A stretch of 64,000 nucleotides of DNA. It comes from Comamonadaceae bacterium UBA2334 (lineage in GTDB: Bacteria; Pseudomonadota; Gammaproteobacteria; Burkholderiales; Burkholderiaceae_C). Below the pieces are notes generated by a model. That model searched no databases, had not been told where the DNA came from, and was given only the letters and a program-made list of their open reading frames with translations. Positions 20,075-30,272 of this stretch are shown in pieces. The translations under genes and the position numbers were made by a program. Every line of letters starts with the position of its first letter. Position 1 is the first letter of the stretch. The stretch covers positions 111,027 to 175,026 of the forward strand of contig DDUQ01000142.1 of the NCBI GenBank assembly GCA_002344885.1, given 5' to 3'.

Positions 20075-21820
20075 ATGAAAGCTTCCCAGTTCTTTATCTC
20101 CACGCTCAAAGAAGCCCCGGCTGATGCCGAAGTGGTCAGCCACAAGCTCATGACCCGTGCCGGCATGATCAAAAAACTCGGTGCCGGTATCTACACGTAC
20201 ATGCCCATGGGGTTGCGTGTGATCCAGAAGGTGGAAAAAATCGTGCGCGAGGAAATGAATCGTGCCGGTGCAGTGGAGTTGACCATGCCCGTCATCCAGC
20301 CTTCCGAGCTGTGGCAGGAAACCGGCCGTTTCGACAAAATGGGGCCGGAGCTGCTTCGCATCCAGGATCGCCACGGCAGGGACTTCATTGTGCAGCCCAC
20401 CAGCGAAGAGGTGGTGACCGACGTCGCCCGTCAGGAGCTGAAGAGCTACAAGCAGCTGCCCAAGAATTTTTACCAGATTCAGACCAAGTTCCGGGATGAG
20501 CGCCGTCCTCGCTTTGGCTTGATGCGCGGTCGTGAGTTCATCATGAAAGATGCCTACAGCTTCGACAAGGATCAGGCGTCGGCAAAAGCCAGTTACGACG
20601 TGATGGCTCAGGCTTACCGCCGCATCTTCGACCGCTTTGGCCTGACTTACCGTGCGGTGGCCGCCGACAGCGGGGCGATTGGGGGCGATTTGAGCGAAGA
20701 GTTCCAAGTCATTGCGGCCACGGGTGAGGACGCCATCGTCTATTGTCCGACGAGTGAGTACGCAGCCAACATTGAAAAGGCCGAGGCCCTGCCGCCTGCC
20801 CACCCGCGCGGTGCGGCCACAGAGTCACTGGCCGTGATTCCGACGCCCGGCAACAGCACGTGTGCTGCCGTGGCGGAGCAGTTGGGCTTGCCGCTGCAGC
20901 GCACGGTCAAGTCGCTGGTGCTGGCCACCGAAACGCTGAATGACAAGGGCGAGATCACTGCGGTCAAGGTCTGGCTGCTGCTGCTGCGTGGCGATCATGA
21001 CATGAACGAAGTGAAGGTGGGCAAGTTGGCCCCCTTCGCCGCAGGCTACCGCTTTGCCTCAGTGGCCGAGATCGAGGAACACTTTGGCTGCAAGCCGGGT
21101 TACCTGGGGCCGCTGAACCTGAAGAAGCCCGTGGGTCTGGTGGTGGACCGCGAGGTGGCCATCATGGCCGACTGGATCTGCGGTGCCAACCAGGAGGACC
21201 ACCACATCCGTGGCGTCAACTGGGGCCGAGACCTGCCCGAGCCCGAGGTCGTAGCCGATCTGCGCAACGTGGTCGCGGGAGACCTGTCACCCGACGGTAA
21301 AGGGGTCTTGGCCATCGAGCGTGGCATTGAGGTCGGCCATGTCTTTTACCTCGGCACCAAGTACAGCAAGGCGATGAATGCCACCTTCCTGGGCGAAGAC
21401 GGCAAGCCTGCCTTGTTCGAGATGGGGTGTTACGGGATTGGCGTGACGCGTCTGCCAGCTGCCGCGATTGAGCAGAACCACGACGAACGCGGGATCATCT
21501 GGCCAGATGCCATTGCGCCGTTCACGGTGGTGGTCTGCCCCATCGGCGCTGACCGCAGCGCGGAAGTCAAAGCCGCCGCCCAGAACTTGCACGACGAATT
21601 GGCTGCCCTGGGTGTGGACGTGATGCTGGACGACCGCAATGAGCGTCCCGGTGCCATGTTTGCCGATTGGGAGTTGATTGGCGTACCACATCGCGTGACC
21701 ATTGGCGACCGCGGGCTGAAAGAAGGCATGGTGGAGTACCAGCACCGCCGCGACACCACTGCCACCAAGCTGGCGTTGGCCGATGTGCTCGCCTTCCTCA
21801 AGGAGCGCTTGGGCGCATGA
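20075..21820 (+). CDS. proS: Prolyl-tRNA synthetase (bacterial type, with editing domain)
   Basis: The 581-residue class II synthetase charges tRNA-Pro. It begins [15 protein letters not shown] and shows [14 protein letters not shown] (motif 2 region), [27 protein letters not shown], an inserted INS editing domain (about 220-400) and the C-terminal anticodon-binding domain. The class II motif 3 region is GIGVTRL. ATG 20075 is preferred over ATG 20051. The tRNA-Pro(CGG) gene is in this same window. The stop overlaps the next gene (ATGA). Confidence 0.97.
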   Translation: MKASQFFISTLKEAPADAEVVSHKLMTRAGMIKKLGAGIYTYMPMGLRVIQKVEKIVREEMNRAGAVELTMPVIQPSELWQETGRFDKMGPELLRIQDRHGRDFIVQPTSEEVVTDVARQELKSYKQLPKNFYQIQTKFRDERRPRFGLMRGREFIMKDAYSFDKDQASAKASYDVMAQAYRRIFDRFGLTYRAVAADSGAIGGDLSEEFQVIAATGEDAIVYCPTSEYAANIEKAEALPPAHPRGAATESLAVIPTPGNSTCAAVAEQLGLPLQRTVKSLVLATETLNDKGEITAVKVWLLLLRGDHDMNEVKVGKLAPFAAGYRFASVAEIEEHFGCKPGYLGPLNLKKPVGLVVDREVAIMADWICGANQEDHHIRGVNWGRDLPEPEVVADLRNVVAGDLSPDGKGVLAIERGIEVGHVFYLGTKYSKAMNATFLGEDGKPALFEMGCYGIGVTRLPAAAIEQNHDERGIIWPDAIAPFTVVVCPIGADRSAEVKAAAQNLHDELAALGVDVMLDDRNERPGAMFADWELIGVPHRVTIGDRGLKEGMVEYQHRRDTTATKLALADVLAFLKERLGA

Positions 21821-22458
21821 CAGGGCTGTTGGGGGAGGGGATTTCAAGAAGAAATTGCCTTCGGCGCTTTCTAGTTCTGCCTTCAATGCTCCTTTTTTTT
21901 GAAAACGCGGAGGCGGGCGGTCAGTTGGAAGAGCCGTTGGCTGACTCGGTCCGCACAGCACTGAGCTCGGCCATTGCCAACAGCGCGCCGCCTGTCCCGG
22001 AGTTTGCCAGTGTCGATTCAAGGTTGGCTTATCTGCGTTGGCTGACCGCGTCCAACGACATGCTGCGCCGCTACAAGCGCGATCTGGACAGCCGCACAGA
22101 GTTTTTGCAAACGGTCTGGTACGAAGCCAAGCGAGCGGGCTTGGATGTGAACCTCGTGCTGGGCTTGATCCAGGTGGAGAGCGCGTTCCGTAAGTTTGCG
22201 GTGTCGGTGGTGGGCGCGCGGGGCTACATGCAGATCATGCCGTTCTGGTCAAGGCTGATTGGTGATGGAGATGTGGCCAAACTTTTTCACATGCAGACCA
22301 ACCTGCGGTTCGGCTGCGTGATCCTGCGCCACTACCTGGATCGCGAGAACGGCAACCTGTTCATGGCGCTGGGCAGGTACAACGGCAGTCGGGGCAAAGC
22401 CGAATACCCCAACGCAGTGTTGGGGGCGGCTGCCAAATGGGGTTACAGAAACAGTTGA
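21817..22458 (+). CDS. Lytic transglycosylase, SLT domain
   Basis: The 213-residue exported protein has a probable signal sequence with an arginine-rich start ([13 protein letters not shown], Tat-like but not a perfect Tat motif), then an SLT domain. Catalytic Glu lies in [18 protein letters not shown] and [15 protein letters not shown] correspond to the conserved GLMQLMP and AYNAG blocks. It would cleave the MurNAc-GlcNAc bond of peptidoglycan to a 1,6-anhydro product. The start overlaps the proS stop by four bases, so translation is coupled to a tRNA synthetase. Confidence 0.88.
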   Translation: MTGLLGEGISRRNCLRRFLVLPSMLLFFENAEAGGQLEEPLADSVRTALSSAIANSAPPVPEFASVDSRLAYLRWLTASNDMLRRYKRDLDSRTEFLQTVWYEAKRAGLDVNLVLGLIQVESAFRKFAVSVVGARGYMQIMPFWSRLIGDGDVAKLFHMQTNLRFGCVILRHYLDRENGNLFMALGRYNGSRGKAEYPNAVLGAAAKWGYRNS

Positions 22459-22508
22459 GCCTCGGGTGACGACGGTCAACGGCTAGCGTGACCCGGGCTC
22501 CGATGCGC

Positions 22509-22835
22509 TTATTGCGCGCTGGCCCCCAGTGTTTGTTGCAACTCGCCTGATTCGTACATCTCCATCATGATGTCCGAGCCGCCGATGAATTCGCCTTTGA
22601 TGTAGAGCTGCGGGATGGTCGGCCAGTTGCTGTATTCCTTGATCCCCTGGCGGATCGCTTCGTCTTCCAGCACGTTGACGGTTTTCAGCGTCTTGGGGTC
22701 AACGCCGCAGGCTTTCAGGATTTGAACGGCCCGACCAGAAAAGCCGCACATTGGAAAACTGGCGTTGCCTTTCATGAACAAAACGATGTCGTTCTGTTTG
22801 ACGAGGTCGTCGATGCGTTGTTGGGTGTTGCTCAT
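22509..22835 (-). CDS. grxD: Monothiol glutaredoxin Grx4
   Basis: The 108-residue protein has the monothiol active site CGFS at 30-33 within FMKGNASFPMCGFSGRA, plus the WPTIPQLYIKGEFIGGSDI glutathione-binding segments. This family binds and transfers [2Fe-2S] clusters. It follows prmC on the minus strand, as in other Burkholderiales. Confidence 0.96.
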   Translation of the reverse strand: MSNTQQRIDDLVKQNDIVLFMKGNASFPMCGFSGRAVQILKACGVDPKTLKTVNVLEDEAIRQGIKEYSNWPTIPQLYIKGEFIGGSDIMMEMYESGELQQTLGASAQ

Positions 22836-22933
22836 GTGTTTCTCCGTGGATCGAGTGACGCGCTAGGGCACATTGGCCCGAAAAATGAAGTTGGCCGCAA
22901 GTTGAATCAATGCTTCGACCAGGAACGATGTGA

Positions 22934-23836
22934 TTATCCCCTGTCACCCAGAATCGGCATCTGACCACCTGTGCAACGCGCAATGCCTGCAAGGTCATTG
23001 CGCGACTGCACGTTTACAAAACCTTGTGCGAGCAGCAAGTCGGTGACGGCCTCAGCCTGGTCATACCCATGCTCCAGCAGGAGCCAGCCACCTGGTTTCA
23101 AATGCGCTGGGGACTGCGAGATGATCAGGCGGATGTCATTCAAGCCATCGGGACCGCTGGTGAGTGCTCCAATGGGTTCGTGCACCAAAGCGGGCAGGTG
23201 CGGGTCATTTTCTGCAACGTAGGGTGGGTTTGAAGCGATCAGGTCGTAGCCAGATGTTTGGGCTTCTGGCCTCAAGTTTGTCTCTGCTGAACTCGGGACG
23301 CTATCGAGAGTGATTTGGATGGGTGTCAACCACGAGCCTTGCACAAACTGCACAGCCAGTTGCAGGCGTTCGGCGTTCGCACGGGCTACGGTCAAGGCAT
23401 CCGCGCTGGCATCGACCGCCGTAACGTGCGCGTCGCGCCGCTCATGCTTGATGGCCAACGCTATGGCGCCGCTGCCGGTGCCCAGGTCAATGACGTGCGG
23501 CCGTTCGGTTGTGTTGAGAACTTCAAGTGCCCAGTCAACAAGTGTTTCGGTGTCGGGGCGCGGATCGAGTACGCGCGAATCGATCTGCAAATCCAGGCCA
23601 TAAAAGCCGCGTTGGCCTGTGATGTAGGCAATGGGTTCGCCATTCAGTCTGCGTTGGCAAGCTCGCAGGAAAGCATCCTCAACACTCGGCTCTAGTATCA
23701 CCTCACTGTTGGCTCGAAGCCATGCCCTTCCGTGTTTTTGATTGTTGGTTTCTGCCAATAGCAGTAACTCACTGTCAACTGATGGCAAACCGCTGGCCAT
23801 GGCGTCATGCAGACCTTCAGAAATTGTTCTTGTCAT
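22934..23836 (-). CDS. prmC: Release factor glutamine methyltransferase PrmC
   Basis: This 300-residue SAM-dependent enzyme N5-methylates the GGQ glutamine of RF1 and RF2. It has the N-terminal helical domain, RGFYGLDLQIDSRVLDPRPDTE, the SAM motif DLGTGSGAIAL and the catalytic NPPY. In related genomes it commonly follows prfA directly; here the Ig-repeat gene intervenes, so prmC needs its own promoter or read-through from far upstream. An unusual Ser/Glu-rich insertion precedes NPPY (about residues 178-195). Confidence 0.95.
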   Translation of the reverse strand: MTRTISEGLHDAMASGLPSVDSELLLLAETNNQKHGRAWLRANSEVILEPSVEDAFLRACQRRLNGEPIAYITGQRGFYGLDLQIDSRVLDPRPDTETLVDWALEVLNTTERPHVIDLGTGSGAIALAIKHERRDAHVTAVDASADALTVARANAERLQLAVQFVQGSWLTPIQITLDSVPSSAETNLRPEAQTSGYDLIASNPPYVAENDPHLPALVHEPIGALTSGPDGLNDIRLIISQSPAHLKPGGWLLLEHGYDQAEAVTDLLLAQGFVNVQSRNDLAGIARCTGGQMPILGDRG

Positions 23837-23980
23837 TGCTGAAATCAGGGGTTTCTAGTGGCGATATACCCAGCTTTGCCGCGACGAATGTTGCGCGCCG
23901 CGCACAGGTGTTTTGCCGTTGCGACTGTCGGCTATCATGCAACATTGATTTAACCCAGCACAGTGCAACTGGACGACAAA

Positions 23981-26900
23981 ATGACCCGAATACTTAACTT
24001 GCTGATGTTTGTAATGGTGGCAACGTGGCTGTCTGCGTGCGGTGGCGGTGGCGGGAGTGCCGGTACGCCAAGCGGTTCAGCCAGTCCAGCAAACTTCAGC
24101 GTTAACGTGCCAAGCACGGTAACTCTTGCGGTTGGGCAGAAGGTCTCCTACAAGATCAGTGGAGGCACGGCACCTTACAAAGTAGCGGTTGACAGCCCAA
24201 ACTTGGTTTATGCCGAGGTAAAGGGTTCTGTGGTCGAAGTGACAACACTCAAGGTCGGTGTTGCGCGGGTCAACGTGACAACATCTGATGTTGTGTCTGC
24301 GGCTATTCCCAGTATTCCATTGGTTTCATTTTCAGTGAATATTTCCGCGAGTGCATCAAGCTTGACTGTGCAAACTCCGGCAGGGATTGTCTCCCTGTCA
24401 ACGGGGGTCAGCGCCAGTTATTTTGTGAGCGGCGGTTCAGGGCCATTTACGGCATTGACCAACAACCCAGGTGTCGCTTCCGCAGAAATTGCCGGCAGCA
24501 GTTTGAATATCAAAACACAGCGCCCAGGTAAAGCTACGGTGAGTGTGGTTGATGCAATGGGCAGCAGGGTCGATATCGATATTGACGTTGCAGTAGCCGC
24601 AACGTTTTCAACCAGTGCACCCTCCACTGTCAGGCTGGCTCGTGGCGCAACCGCCGAGTATTCGATATCTGGTGGTATCGCACCGTACTCAGTTACGGCA
24701 CCTGAGGATGCCACTGTTTTGGACGTCGTCTTGAACGGTTCGAAGTTCAGTTTGGTGGGGAAAAAGGGCGGGACCGTCACTGTCAAGGTCAGAGATTCGG
24801 GCGGGGGTGAGCAGACGATTACTGTGACTGTAACGTCTGGCACGCTCAGTTTGGACGCTGGAAATGCAATTAGGGCTACGCTGGCATCTTCGTCTTCGTT
24901 TGGGATTGTGGGTGGCCGACCACCTTATGTTGCAGCTTCACAGGCACCCGGGATAGTCACCGCAAGTGTTTCTGGATCCTCGTTAACGTTGTCTGTATTC
25001 AATCCATCGGGTGGAGGGACTTACCCGAACCAAGTATTGGTGCGACTGTCTGACGCTGAGGGTACCGTGGCAGACATCACGGTGGAGTTGTATTCACTGT
25101 CGAGCGCAGTTGACTTCTTTACCAATGCAGGGACAAATGTGGTCGTACCTGTGAATATCACTTCCAGCTATGACGTGGGTGGGGGGAAACCCGCGTACAC
25201 CGTGGGCAACTCGAATCCTCAAATTGCCAGAGCCACTGTCAGTTCTAGTCAACTGAGCATTACGGGCCTTGTTGCAGGCACTACCAGTTTGATTTTGACT
25301 GATTCGGCTGGTACCAAGCTGCCAGCGATCAATGTGAGGGTGGGTCCTTCGGATGATTTGTACACGACCGCCCCGTCTACGGTCAGTATGCAAGGCGCGC
25401 AAACCAGAGTGTTCGCAGTTGGTGGCGGGCGACCTGATTATTCAGCTGTTTCCAGCGATACATCGGTTGCTACTGCGCAGATAAATGGAAACTCCCTGTC
25501 AATAGCCTCTGTGGGAAATGGATCAGCTGAGATAAGAGTAACTGACGCTGCCGGAACGAGGTTGCCAGCGATTGCAGTCAATGTGACCCAAGCTGCCAGT
25601 GCAGCGGTAGGGACCATCGACTTGTTGACCGACATGGCGCAAATCCGATCAGCAGGCGAACAGGCCGTTGTTACAGCGGTTGTCAAGAATGCGGGCAACG
25701 TCGGCATGGCCAATCAGAACGTGGTGTTTACCGCTTCATCTGGTGTGTTGTTGAGTCCTTCTGCCGCTACAGATGCTTCTGGCGTTGCAACAGTGCGACT
25801 CAGTGCGGGTAGTGACAAATCCAATCGAACAATCAGGGTGAACGCCACAGTGGGCGCAGTCACTCGCACTGTTGAGGTTTTCGTGGTCGGTACGCAAGTG
25901 ACCGTCAGCGGGCCGACTTCTCGGCAGTTGACTACGCCTTCGAACAAGGCGATGTATACGGTGCGGTTACAGGATTCGGGTGGTTCAGCAATCAGTGGCG
26001 CACTCCTAGGGCTGACGTCTTCGCTCGGTAATCCTTTGACGAACTCAGTGGGCTCACCCGTCACATCAGTAACCACCAACTCAAACGGCACTGCGACTTT
26101 TATGCATGAAGCAGTGACTGCCGGAGTAACTGGCATTGATGTACTGACCGCTGATTTTTCAGATGAAAAAGGTATTGCAACTGTCAATATTTCACCAATC
26201 GACTTCACAGTTGTATCTCCTACAGTAGTTTCACCTGCTACCAGCACAAATGTGAACATTGATACTGATCAGTTGATTCGTGTTCAGTTTCGCGAGAACA
26301 ATGCACCTGGTACGGGTAATATCAGTTTTAGCACCAGTCGTGGCACACTTGGTGCTGCGCCGGGTTTTCCGTTAACTTCAGGCAATGTAGCGGTTGTCGG
26401 TGGAATCGCAGAAGTTCTTGTCAGATCGCCCAGCGCCGGAGCCGCTACCGTGACGGCGCAAGTACCAGGTGTTGGTAATTCGACACCGCGTGCCCAAGTG
26501 TCTGTACCGATACAGTTTGTTGCAACCACTCCGAGATCGTTGGTTCTGCAATCTAACTTGGGTGCAATCCCACCCAATCCGGCAGGATCAGCTACCAATG
26601 TGGCAGATATAGAGGCAACGGTCAGAGATGAAAATGCCAATCCTGTGGCTAATGTTCAAGTCAGCTTTGTGTTGGCAGCAGATCCAAGCAATGGATCGTT
26701 GCAATCTGCCATAGGGGTGACTGATAACAATGGCAAAGTGAAGGCTCAGTTTGTGGCAGGCCCCAATTCAACCGCAAATAACGGTGTCAAAGTCACTGCG
26801 CAAGTGGTCTCCGATCCAACAGTGGCAGGGGATGTATTTTTGACTGTAAATGGTAATTCTCTTTTCATTACTATAGGTTTTGGCAACAATATTTCAAACA

Positions 26901-27571
26901 ACAATGGTGACCTTACTACTTACAGTAAACCATTCACGGTCTATGTGACTGATGCCAACGGTGTGCCAGTCGGCAACCAAGATGTGACTATCTCAGTCAT
27001 TCCGGAAAACTACAAGAAGGGAACATTCTCTTGGCGTGCGCCTTTGTGGCAGATGACACCCACTTTCAATATTGGTGCCAATGTGATTCCTGACTCTCCA
27101 ACATTTGTTTGTCCTAATGAAGATGTGAACGCAAATGGGGTATTGGAATTGAACGGAGTGCCAGCAGGAAATGGTGATGGCGACGGCACTGGACTTCCAG
27201 CGAAGGGAACTCCTTCAGCACCTGGTTACGAGGATCAAAACGATAACAGGAAGCTGGATCCAGGAAACATCGCGGTTGCTTCTCCCGGTACGCTTCGAAC
27301 GGATACGGCTGGTCGCGCAAGCTTTAACTTGTTGTATGGTGAGCAGTTCGCCTATTGGTCAGATGTGAAGATTGTGGCCAGAGCAACTGTGGCCGGCACT
27401 GAATCAAGAAAGGAGCTCATTTTCACGCTGTCAGGTATGGGATCGGACTACGAGGCTGAAGCCGTTCCGCCTGCTGGCGTGGTGAGTCCTTTTGGTCGTG
27501 GGTACATACGAAGCTCTGGACTGGCCAGGGGTTGCTCGTATTCTGTTGAGTATGAATTTGCCAATCCTTGA
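23981..27571 (+). CDS. Giant Ig-repeat surface lipoprotein
   Basis: The 1196-residue protein starts with a lipoprotein signal (LSAC lipobox, Cys20) and a GGGGG linker. Six Ig-like repeats of about 80-90 residues follow (roughly 39-537), each with a GGxxPY/F turn at 61, 151, 231, 311, 401 and 482. From about 545 there are four or five Big_1/invasin-like modules (for example DASGVATVRLSAG and DNNGKVKAQFVAG). Near the end two Asp/Asn-rich loops (DVNANGVLE and DQNDNRKLD) resemble EF-hand/dockerin-type calcium sites. It is probably an outer-membrane-anchored adhesion or structural protein; function is inferred. ATG 23981 is chosen for its signal peptide. GC content is visibly lower than in its right-hand neighbours. 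Confidence 0.85.
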   Translation: MTRILNLLMFVMVATWLSACGGGGGSAGTPSGSASPANFSVNVPSTVTLAVGQKVSYKISGGTAPYKVAVDSPNLVYAEVKGSVVEVTTLKVGVARVNVTTSDVVSAAIPSIPLVSFSVNISASASSLTVQTPAGIVSLSTGVSASYFVSGGSGPFTALTNNPGVASAEIAGSSLNIKTQRPGKATVSVVDAMGSRVDIDIDVAVAATFSTSAPSTVRLARGATAEYSISGGIAPYSVTAPEDATVLDVVLNGSKFSLVGKKGGTVTVKVRDSGGGEQTITVTVTSGTLSLDAGNAIRATLASSSSFGIVGGRPPYVAASQAPGIVTASVSGSSLTLSVFNPSGGGTYPNQVLVRLSDAEGTVADITVELYSLSSAVDFFTNAGTNVVVPVNITSSYDVGGGKPAYTVGNSNPQIARATVSSSQLSITGLVAGTTSLILTDSAGTKLPAINVRVGPSDDLYTTAPSTVSMQGAQTRVFAVGGGRPDYSAVSSDTSVATAQINGNSLSIASVGNGSAEIRVTDAAGTRLPAIAVNVTQAASAAVGTIDLLTDMAQIRSAGEQAVVTAVVKNAGNVGMANQNVVFTASSGVLLSPSAATDASGVATVRLSAGSDKSNRTIRVNATVGAVTRTVEVFVVGTQVTVSGPTSRQLTTPSNKAMYTVRLQDSGGSAISGALLGLTSSLGNPLTNSVGSPVTSVTTNSNGTATFMHEAVTAGVTGIDVLTADFSDEKGIATVNISPIDFTVVSPTVVSPATSTNVNIDTDQLIRVQFRENNAPGTGNISFSTSRGTLGAAPGFPLTSGNVAVVGGIAEVLVRSPSAGAATVTAQVPGVGNSTPRAQVSVPIQFVATTPRSLVLQSNLGAIPPNPAGSATNVADIEATVRDENANPVANVQVSFVLAADPSNGSLQSAIGVTDNNGKVKAQFVAGPNSTANNGVKVTAQVVSDPTVAGDVFLTVNGNSLFITIGFGNNISNNNGDLTTYSKPFTVYVTDANGVPVGNQDVTISVIPENYKKGTFSWRAPLWQMTPTFNIGANVIPDSPTFVCPNEDVNANGVLELNGVPAGNGDGDGTGLPAKGTPSAPGYEDQNDNRKLDPGNIAVASPGTLRTDTAGRASFNLLYGEQFAYWSDVKIVARATVAGTESRKELIFTLSGMGSDYEAEAVPPAGVVSPFGRGYIRSSGLARGCSYSVEYEFANP
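24095..25591 (+). repeat. Six tandem Ig-like coding repeats
   Basis: Protein-level repeats at residues 39-125, 128-205, 208-286, 287-372, 373-457 and 458-537 share the pattern PSTVxLxxG...YxISGGxxPY...AxVxGSxLxI...VxVxDxxG. The DNA copies are well diverged, so the array is old rather than recently amplified. Confidence 0.75.
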
Positions 27572-27634
27572 TGCAGTCTGTCGGGGGCGAATTGCGACTG
27601 GTTTGCTTGGAAGTGACAGTCAATGTCAACAACA

Positions 27635-28732
27635 CTAAATGAACTTGGCGGAACTTTCCAGCTCACTTAGAATCAGCGCCCCCCGCGCCACCTTCAGCGC
27701 ATGGATGACATCACCCAGGTCGCCATCCATCACCCCTTGCAGCTTGTACAGCGTCAGGTTGATCCGGTGGTCGGTCAGGCGGCTCTGCGGGAAGTTGTAG
27801 GTGCGAATCTTGTCTGAACGGTCGCCGCTTCCGATGAGGCCTTTGCGCGTGGCAGCGTCTTTTGCGGCCCGCTCGGCTCGCTCTTTTTCTTGCAGGCGGG
27901 CTTGCAGAACTTGCAAAGCTTTGGCCTTGTTGCTGTGCTGGCTGCGTCCATCCTGACACTCGGCAGTGATGCCAGTTGGCAGGTGTGTGACGCGCACGGC
28001 TGAGTCGGTCTTGTTGATGTGCTGGCCACCGGCGCCGCTGGCACGGAAGGTGTCGATGCGCAGTTCAGCTGGGTTCAGTTGAACTGCTTGCGTTGCGTCA
28101 GGTTCGGGCATCACGGCCACCGTGCAGGCACTGGTGTGGATGCGGCCCTGGGTTTCCGTGGCCGGGACCCGTTGTACACGGTGTCCACCCGATTCGAACC
28201 GGAACGTGCCGTAGGCCTGCGCGCCCACCATGCGGAACACCACTTCCTTGTACCCGCCGAGTTCGGCAGGGGACTCGCTGATGAGCTCGACCTGCATGCC
28301 AAGCGAGGTGGCGTAGCGGGTGTACATGCGGGCCAGGTCGCCAGCGAACAATGCTGACTCGTCGCCACCGGTCCCTGCCCGGATTTCGAGGAACGCGTTG
28401 CGTTCGTCATCTGGGTCCTTTGGAAGCAGCAACCATTGCAGATGCTGCGTGAGCGCGTCCAGTTCGGCCTGTGCCGATGCGGCTTCCTCGACGCCCATGG
28501 CGGCCATGTCGGGGTCTGGATCCTCCGACAGGCGCTGGGCCTCGGACAGGTCAGCTTCGTGCTGCAGGAATCGGTTGTACGCGTCGGCAATGCCTTGCGC
28601 ATCGGCGTGTTCGCGCGTCAGACGTTTGAACCGATCCATGTCAGCCACGACGTCGGTGGCGCTCAGCAAGGCATCCAGTTCATGCAAGCGTTGACGGTGT
28701 CGTTCGAGGGTCTGACGGATGACGGGTTTCAT
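27635..28732 (-). CDS. prfA: Peptide chain release factor 1
   Basis: The 365-residue factor terminates translation at UAA and UAG. GGQ is at 235-237 within [17 protein letters not shown]; the [17 protein letters not shown] block and a P-A-T tripeptide (PAT at 190-192) supporting RF1 identity are present. PrmC, which methylates this Gln, is encoded 3.8 kb away on the same strand. ATG 28732 is the clear start. hemA lies upstream with a 219-base gap, instead of the usual tight hemA-prfA coupling. Confidence 0.97.
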   Translation of the reverse strand: MKPVIRQTLERHRQRLHELDALLSATDVVADMDRFKRLTREHADAQGIADAYNRFLQHEADLSEAQRLSEDPDPDMAAMGVEEAASAQAELDALTQHLQWLLLPKDPDDERNAFLEIRAGTGGDESALFAGDLARMYTRYATSLGMQVELISESPAELGGYKEVVFRMVGAQAYGTFRFESGGHRVQRVPATETQGRIHTSACTVAVMPEPDATQAVQLNPAELRIDTFRASGAGGQHINKTDSAVRVTHLPTGITAECQDGRSQHSNKAKALQVLQARLQEKERAERAAKDAATRKGLIGSGDRSDKIRTYNFPQSRLTDHRINLTLYKLQGVMDGDLGDVIHALKVARGALILSELESSAKFI

Positions 28733-28951
28733 GGTGGGGTGATCGGCGAAAAAGTTGGAGTCTGATGGCTGTCTGGGCTGTTGATTGGCAAAGGACGGGT
28801 GTCACAACCGTTGCCTCTTTCCAGACAAAGCGTGTCGGGCAGGACACCAGCGGATGTGCGTGGTTGCAGATTGGTGCCGTGCTTCGCCGCATTGGCTTCA
28901 TGGGCGGAGTGTCCACCGCCAGACGGTGGCAGAGTGAGTCGGAGGGCGACG

Positions 28952-30232
28952 CTAACGGCGGGAATCCGAGCGCAGGAACAGGCGGGAGACCGTATGGGCA
29001 GTGGCGGCCCGTGATTCGGCATCGCCAGCATGCAGTTCTGCCAGGGTACCGTGCATCATTTTTTGTGTGAGGCCCTTGGCCAGAGCCTCCAGCACGGTCT
29101 CAATAGGCTCACCTTTGGCCAGCAGCTTGCGCGCACGCGCCAATTCGGCTTCTCGCCAGAGGTCGGCCTGTGCGTTCAGCTGTTGGATCAGGGGCACCAC
29201 GCCGCCGCGCACCGGGTCACGCTGATCCATCCAGTGCATGAAACTTTTCACACCCGCATCGATGATGGCCTCGGCCTGCGCCACGGCGGCCTGGCGGTTT
29301 TCCATCCCGGTCTGTACCACGGAAGCCAGGTCATCGACGGTGTAGAGATAAATGTCGTCCAGCGCCTTGACTTCGATTTCAATGTCCCTGGGTACTGCAA
29401 GGTCCACCATGAACATGGGGCGGTGCCGACGCTTCTTGAGTGCGCGCTCCACAGCGCCCAGTCCGATGATGGGCAGGGTGCTTGCCGTGCAGCTGACCAC
29501 CGCATCGAATTCGTGCAGCCGGTCGGGGATGTCAGCCAGGCGCAGCACGTCAGCGCCAAAGCGGGCAGCCAAGGCCTCGCCACGCTCCAGGGTGCGGTTG
29601 GCAATGGCCATGCCCCTGGGGTTCTTGGCGGCGAAATGTGTGGCGGCCAGTTCGATCATTTCGCCCGCGCCCACAAACAGCACGCGGATGTCTTTCAGGT
29701 CTTCAAACAGTTGACCGGCTAGGCGCACGGCGGCGGCCGTCATGCTGATGGAGTGCGCGCCGATTTCGGTAGAGGTGCGCACCTGCTTGGCCACGGCGAA
29801 CGAGCGTTGGAACAGCTGGTGCAAGGTGGCGCCCAATGCGCCGGCATCGTCCGCCGCGCGCACGGCATCCTTCAGTTGGCCCAGAATTTGCGCTTCGCCC
29901 AGCACCATGCTGTCCAGTCCGCTGGCCACCCGGAATGCATGGCGCGCCACGGCATCCCCGTGCAGGGTGTAGCTGTGTTCTCTCAGCACCTGGGGGCTGA
30001 CACCGCCAGTCTGTGCCAGCCAGGTGAGGGCATGGTCCAGGGCGTTGTCTTCACTTGCACCGTAGATTTCGGTCCGGTTGCAGGTGGACAGGAGGGTGGC
30101 TTCAGGCTGGCGTGCGATGGTTTGCCGCAGGCCAGTCAGCACCTCGGGCACGCGGTCAATGGCAAACGCAAACCGACCCCGCAAATCGAGCGGAGCGGTG
30201 TGGTGATTGATGCCGAGTGCCCAGACTGCCAT
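28952..30232 (-). CDS. hemA: Glutamyl-tRNA reductase
   Basis: The 426-residue enzyme reduces glutamyl-tRNA to glutamate-1-semialdehyde, the first committed step of haem synthesis by the C5 pathway. The catalytic Cys51 is in STCNRTEIY; GLDSMVLGEAQILGQ, the NADPH-binding VLFVGAGEMIE and a C-terminal dimerisation domain follow. It heads the hemA-prfA-prmC-grxD set. In the gap to prfA I see only a short perfect hairpin (CCACCG/CGGTGG, 28913-28929) without a T-run. Confidence 0.96.
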   Translation of the reverse strand: MAVWALGINHHTAPLDLRGRFAFAIDRVPEVLTGLRQTIARQPEATLLSTCNRTEIYGASEDNALDHALTWLAQTGGVSPQVLREHSYTLHGDAVARHAFRVASGLDSMVLGEAQILGQLKDAVRAADDAGALGATLHQLFQRSFAVAKQVRTSTEIGAHSISMTAAAVRLAGQLFEDLKDIRVLFVGAGEMIELAATHFAAKNPRGMAIANRTLERGEALAARFGADVLRLADIPDRLHEFDAVVSCTASTLPIIGLGAVERALKKRRHRPMFMVDLAVPRDIEIEVKALDDIYLYTVDDLASVVQTGMENRQAAVAQAEAIIDAGVKSFMHWMDQRDPVRGGVVPLIQQLNAQADLWREAELARARKLLAKGEPIETVLEALAKGLTQKMMHGTLAELHAGDAESRAATAHTVSRLFLRSDSRR

Positions 30233-30250
30233 GTGTGTTCAGATGTAGGG

Positions 30251-30268
30251 GCGGATTATAAAATTCGC
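30251..30268. promoter_or_regulatory. Divergent promoter region with inverted repeat
   Basis: GCGGATT-ATAA-AATTCGC is an imperfect 18-bp inverted repeat. Read on the minus strand it contains a perfect TATAAT (30255-30260), about 20 bases from the hemA start. Read on the plus strand it contains TATAAA, ten bases from the next gene. The -35 elements are poor, so this may be an operator as well as a promoter. Confidence 0.5.
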
Positions 30269-30272
30269 AGCG

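Noticed and set aside
24095..25591. A CRISPR array or tandem DNA repeat in the Ig gene
   Set aside because: The repeats exist at protein level only, with period about 80-90 codons and diverged DNA.
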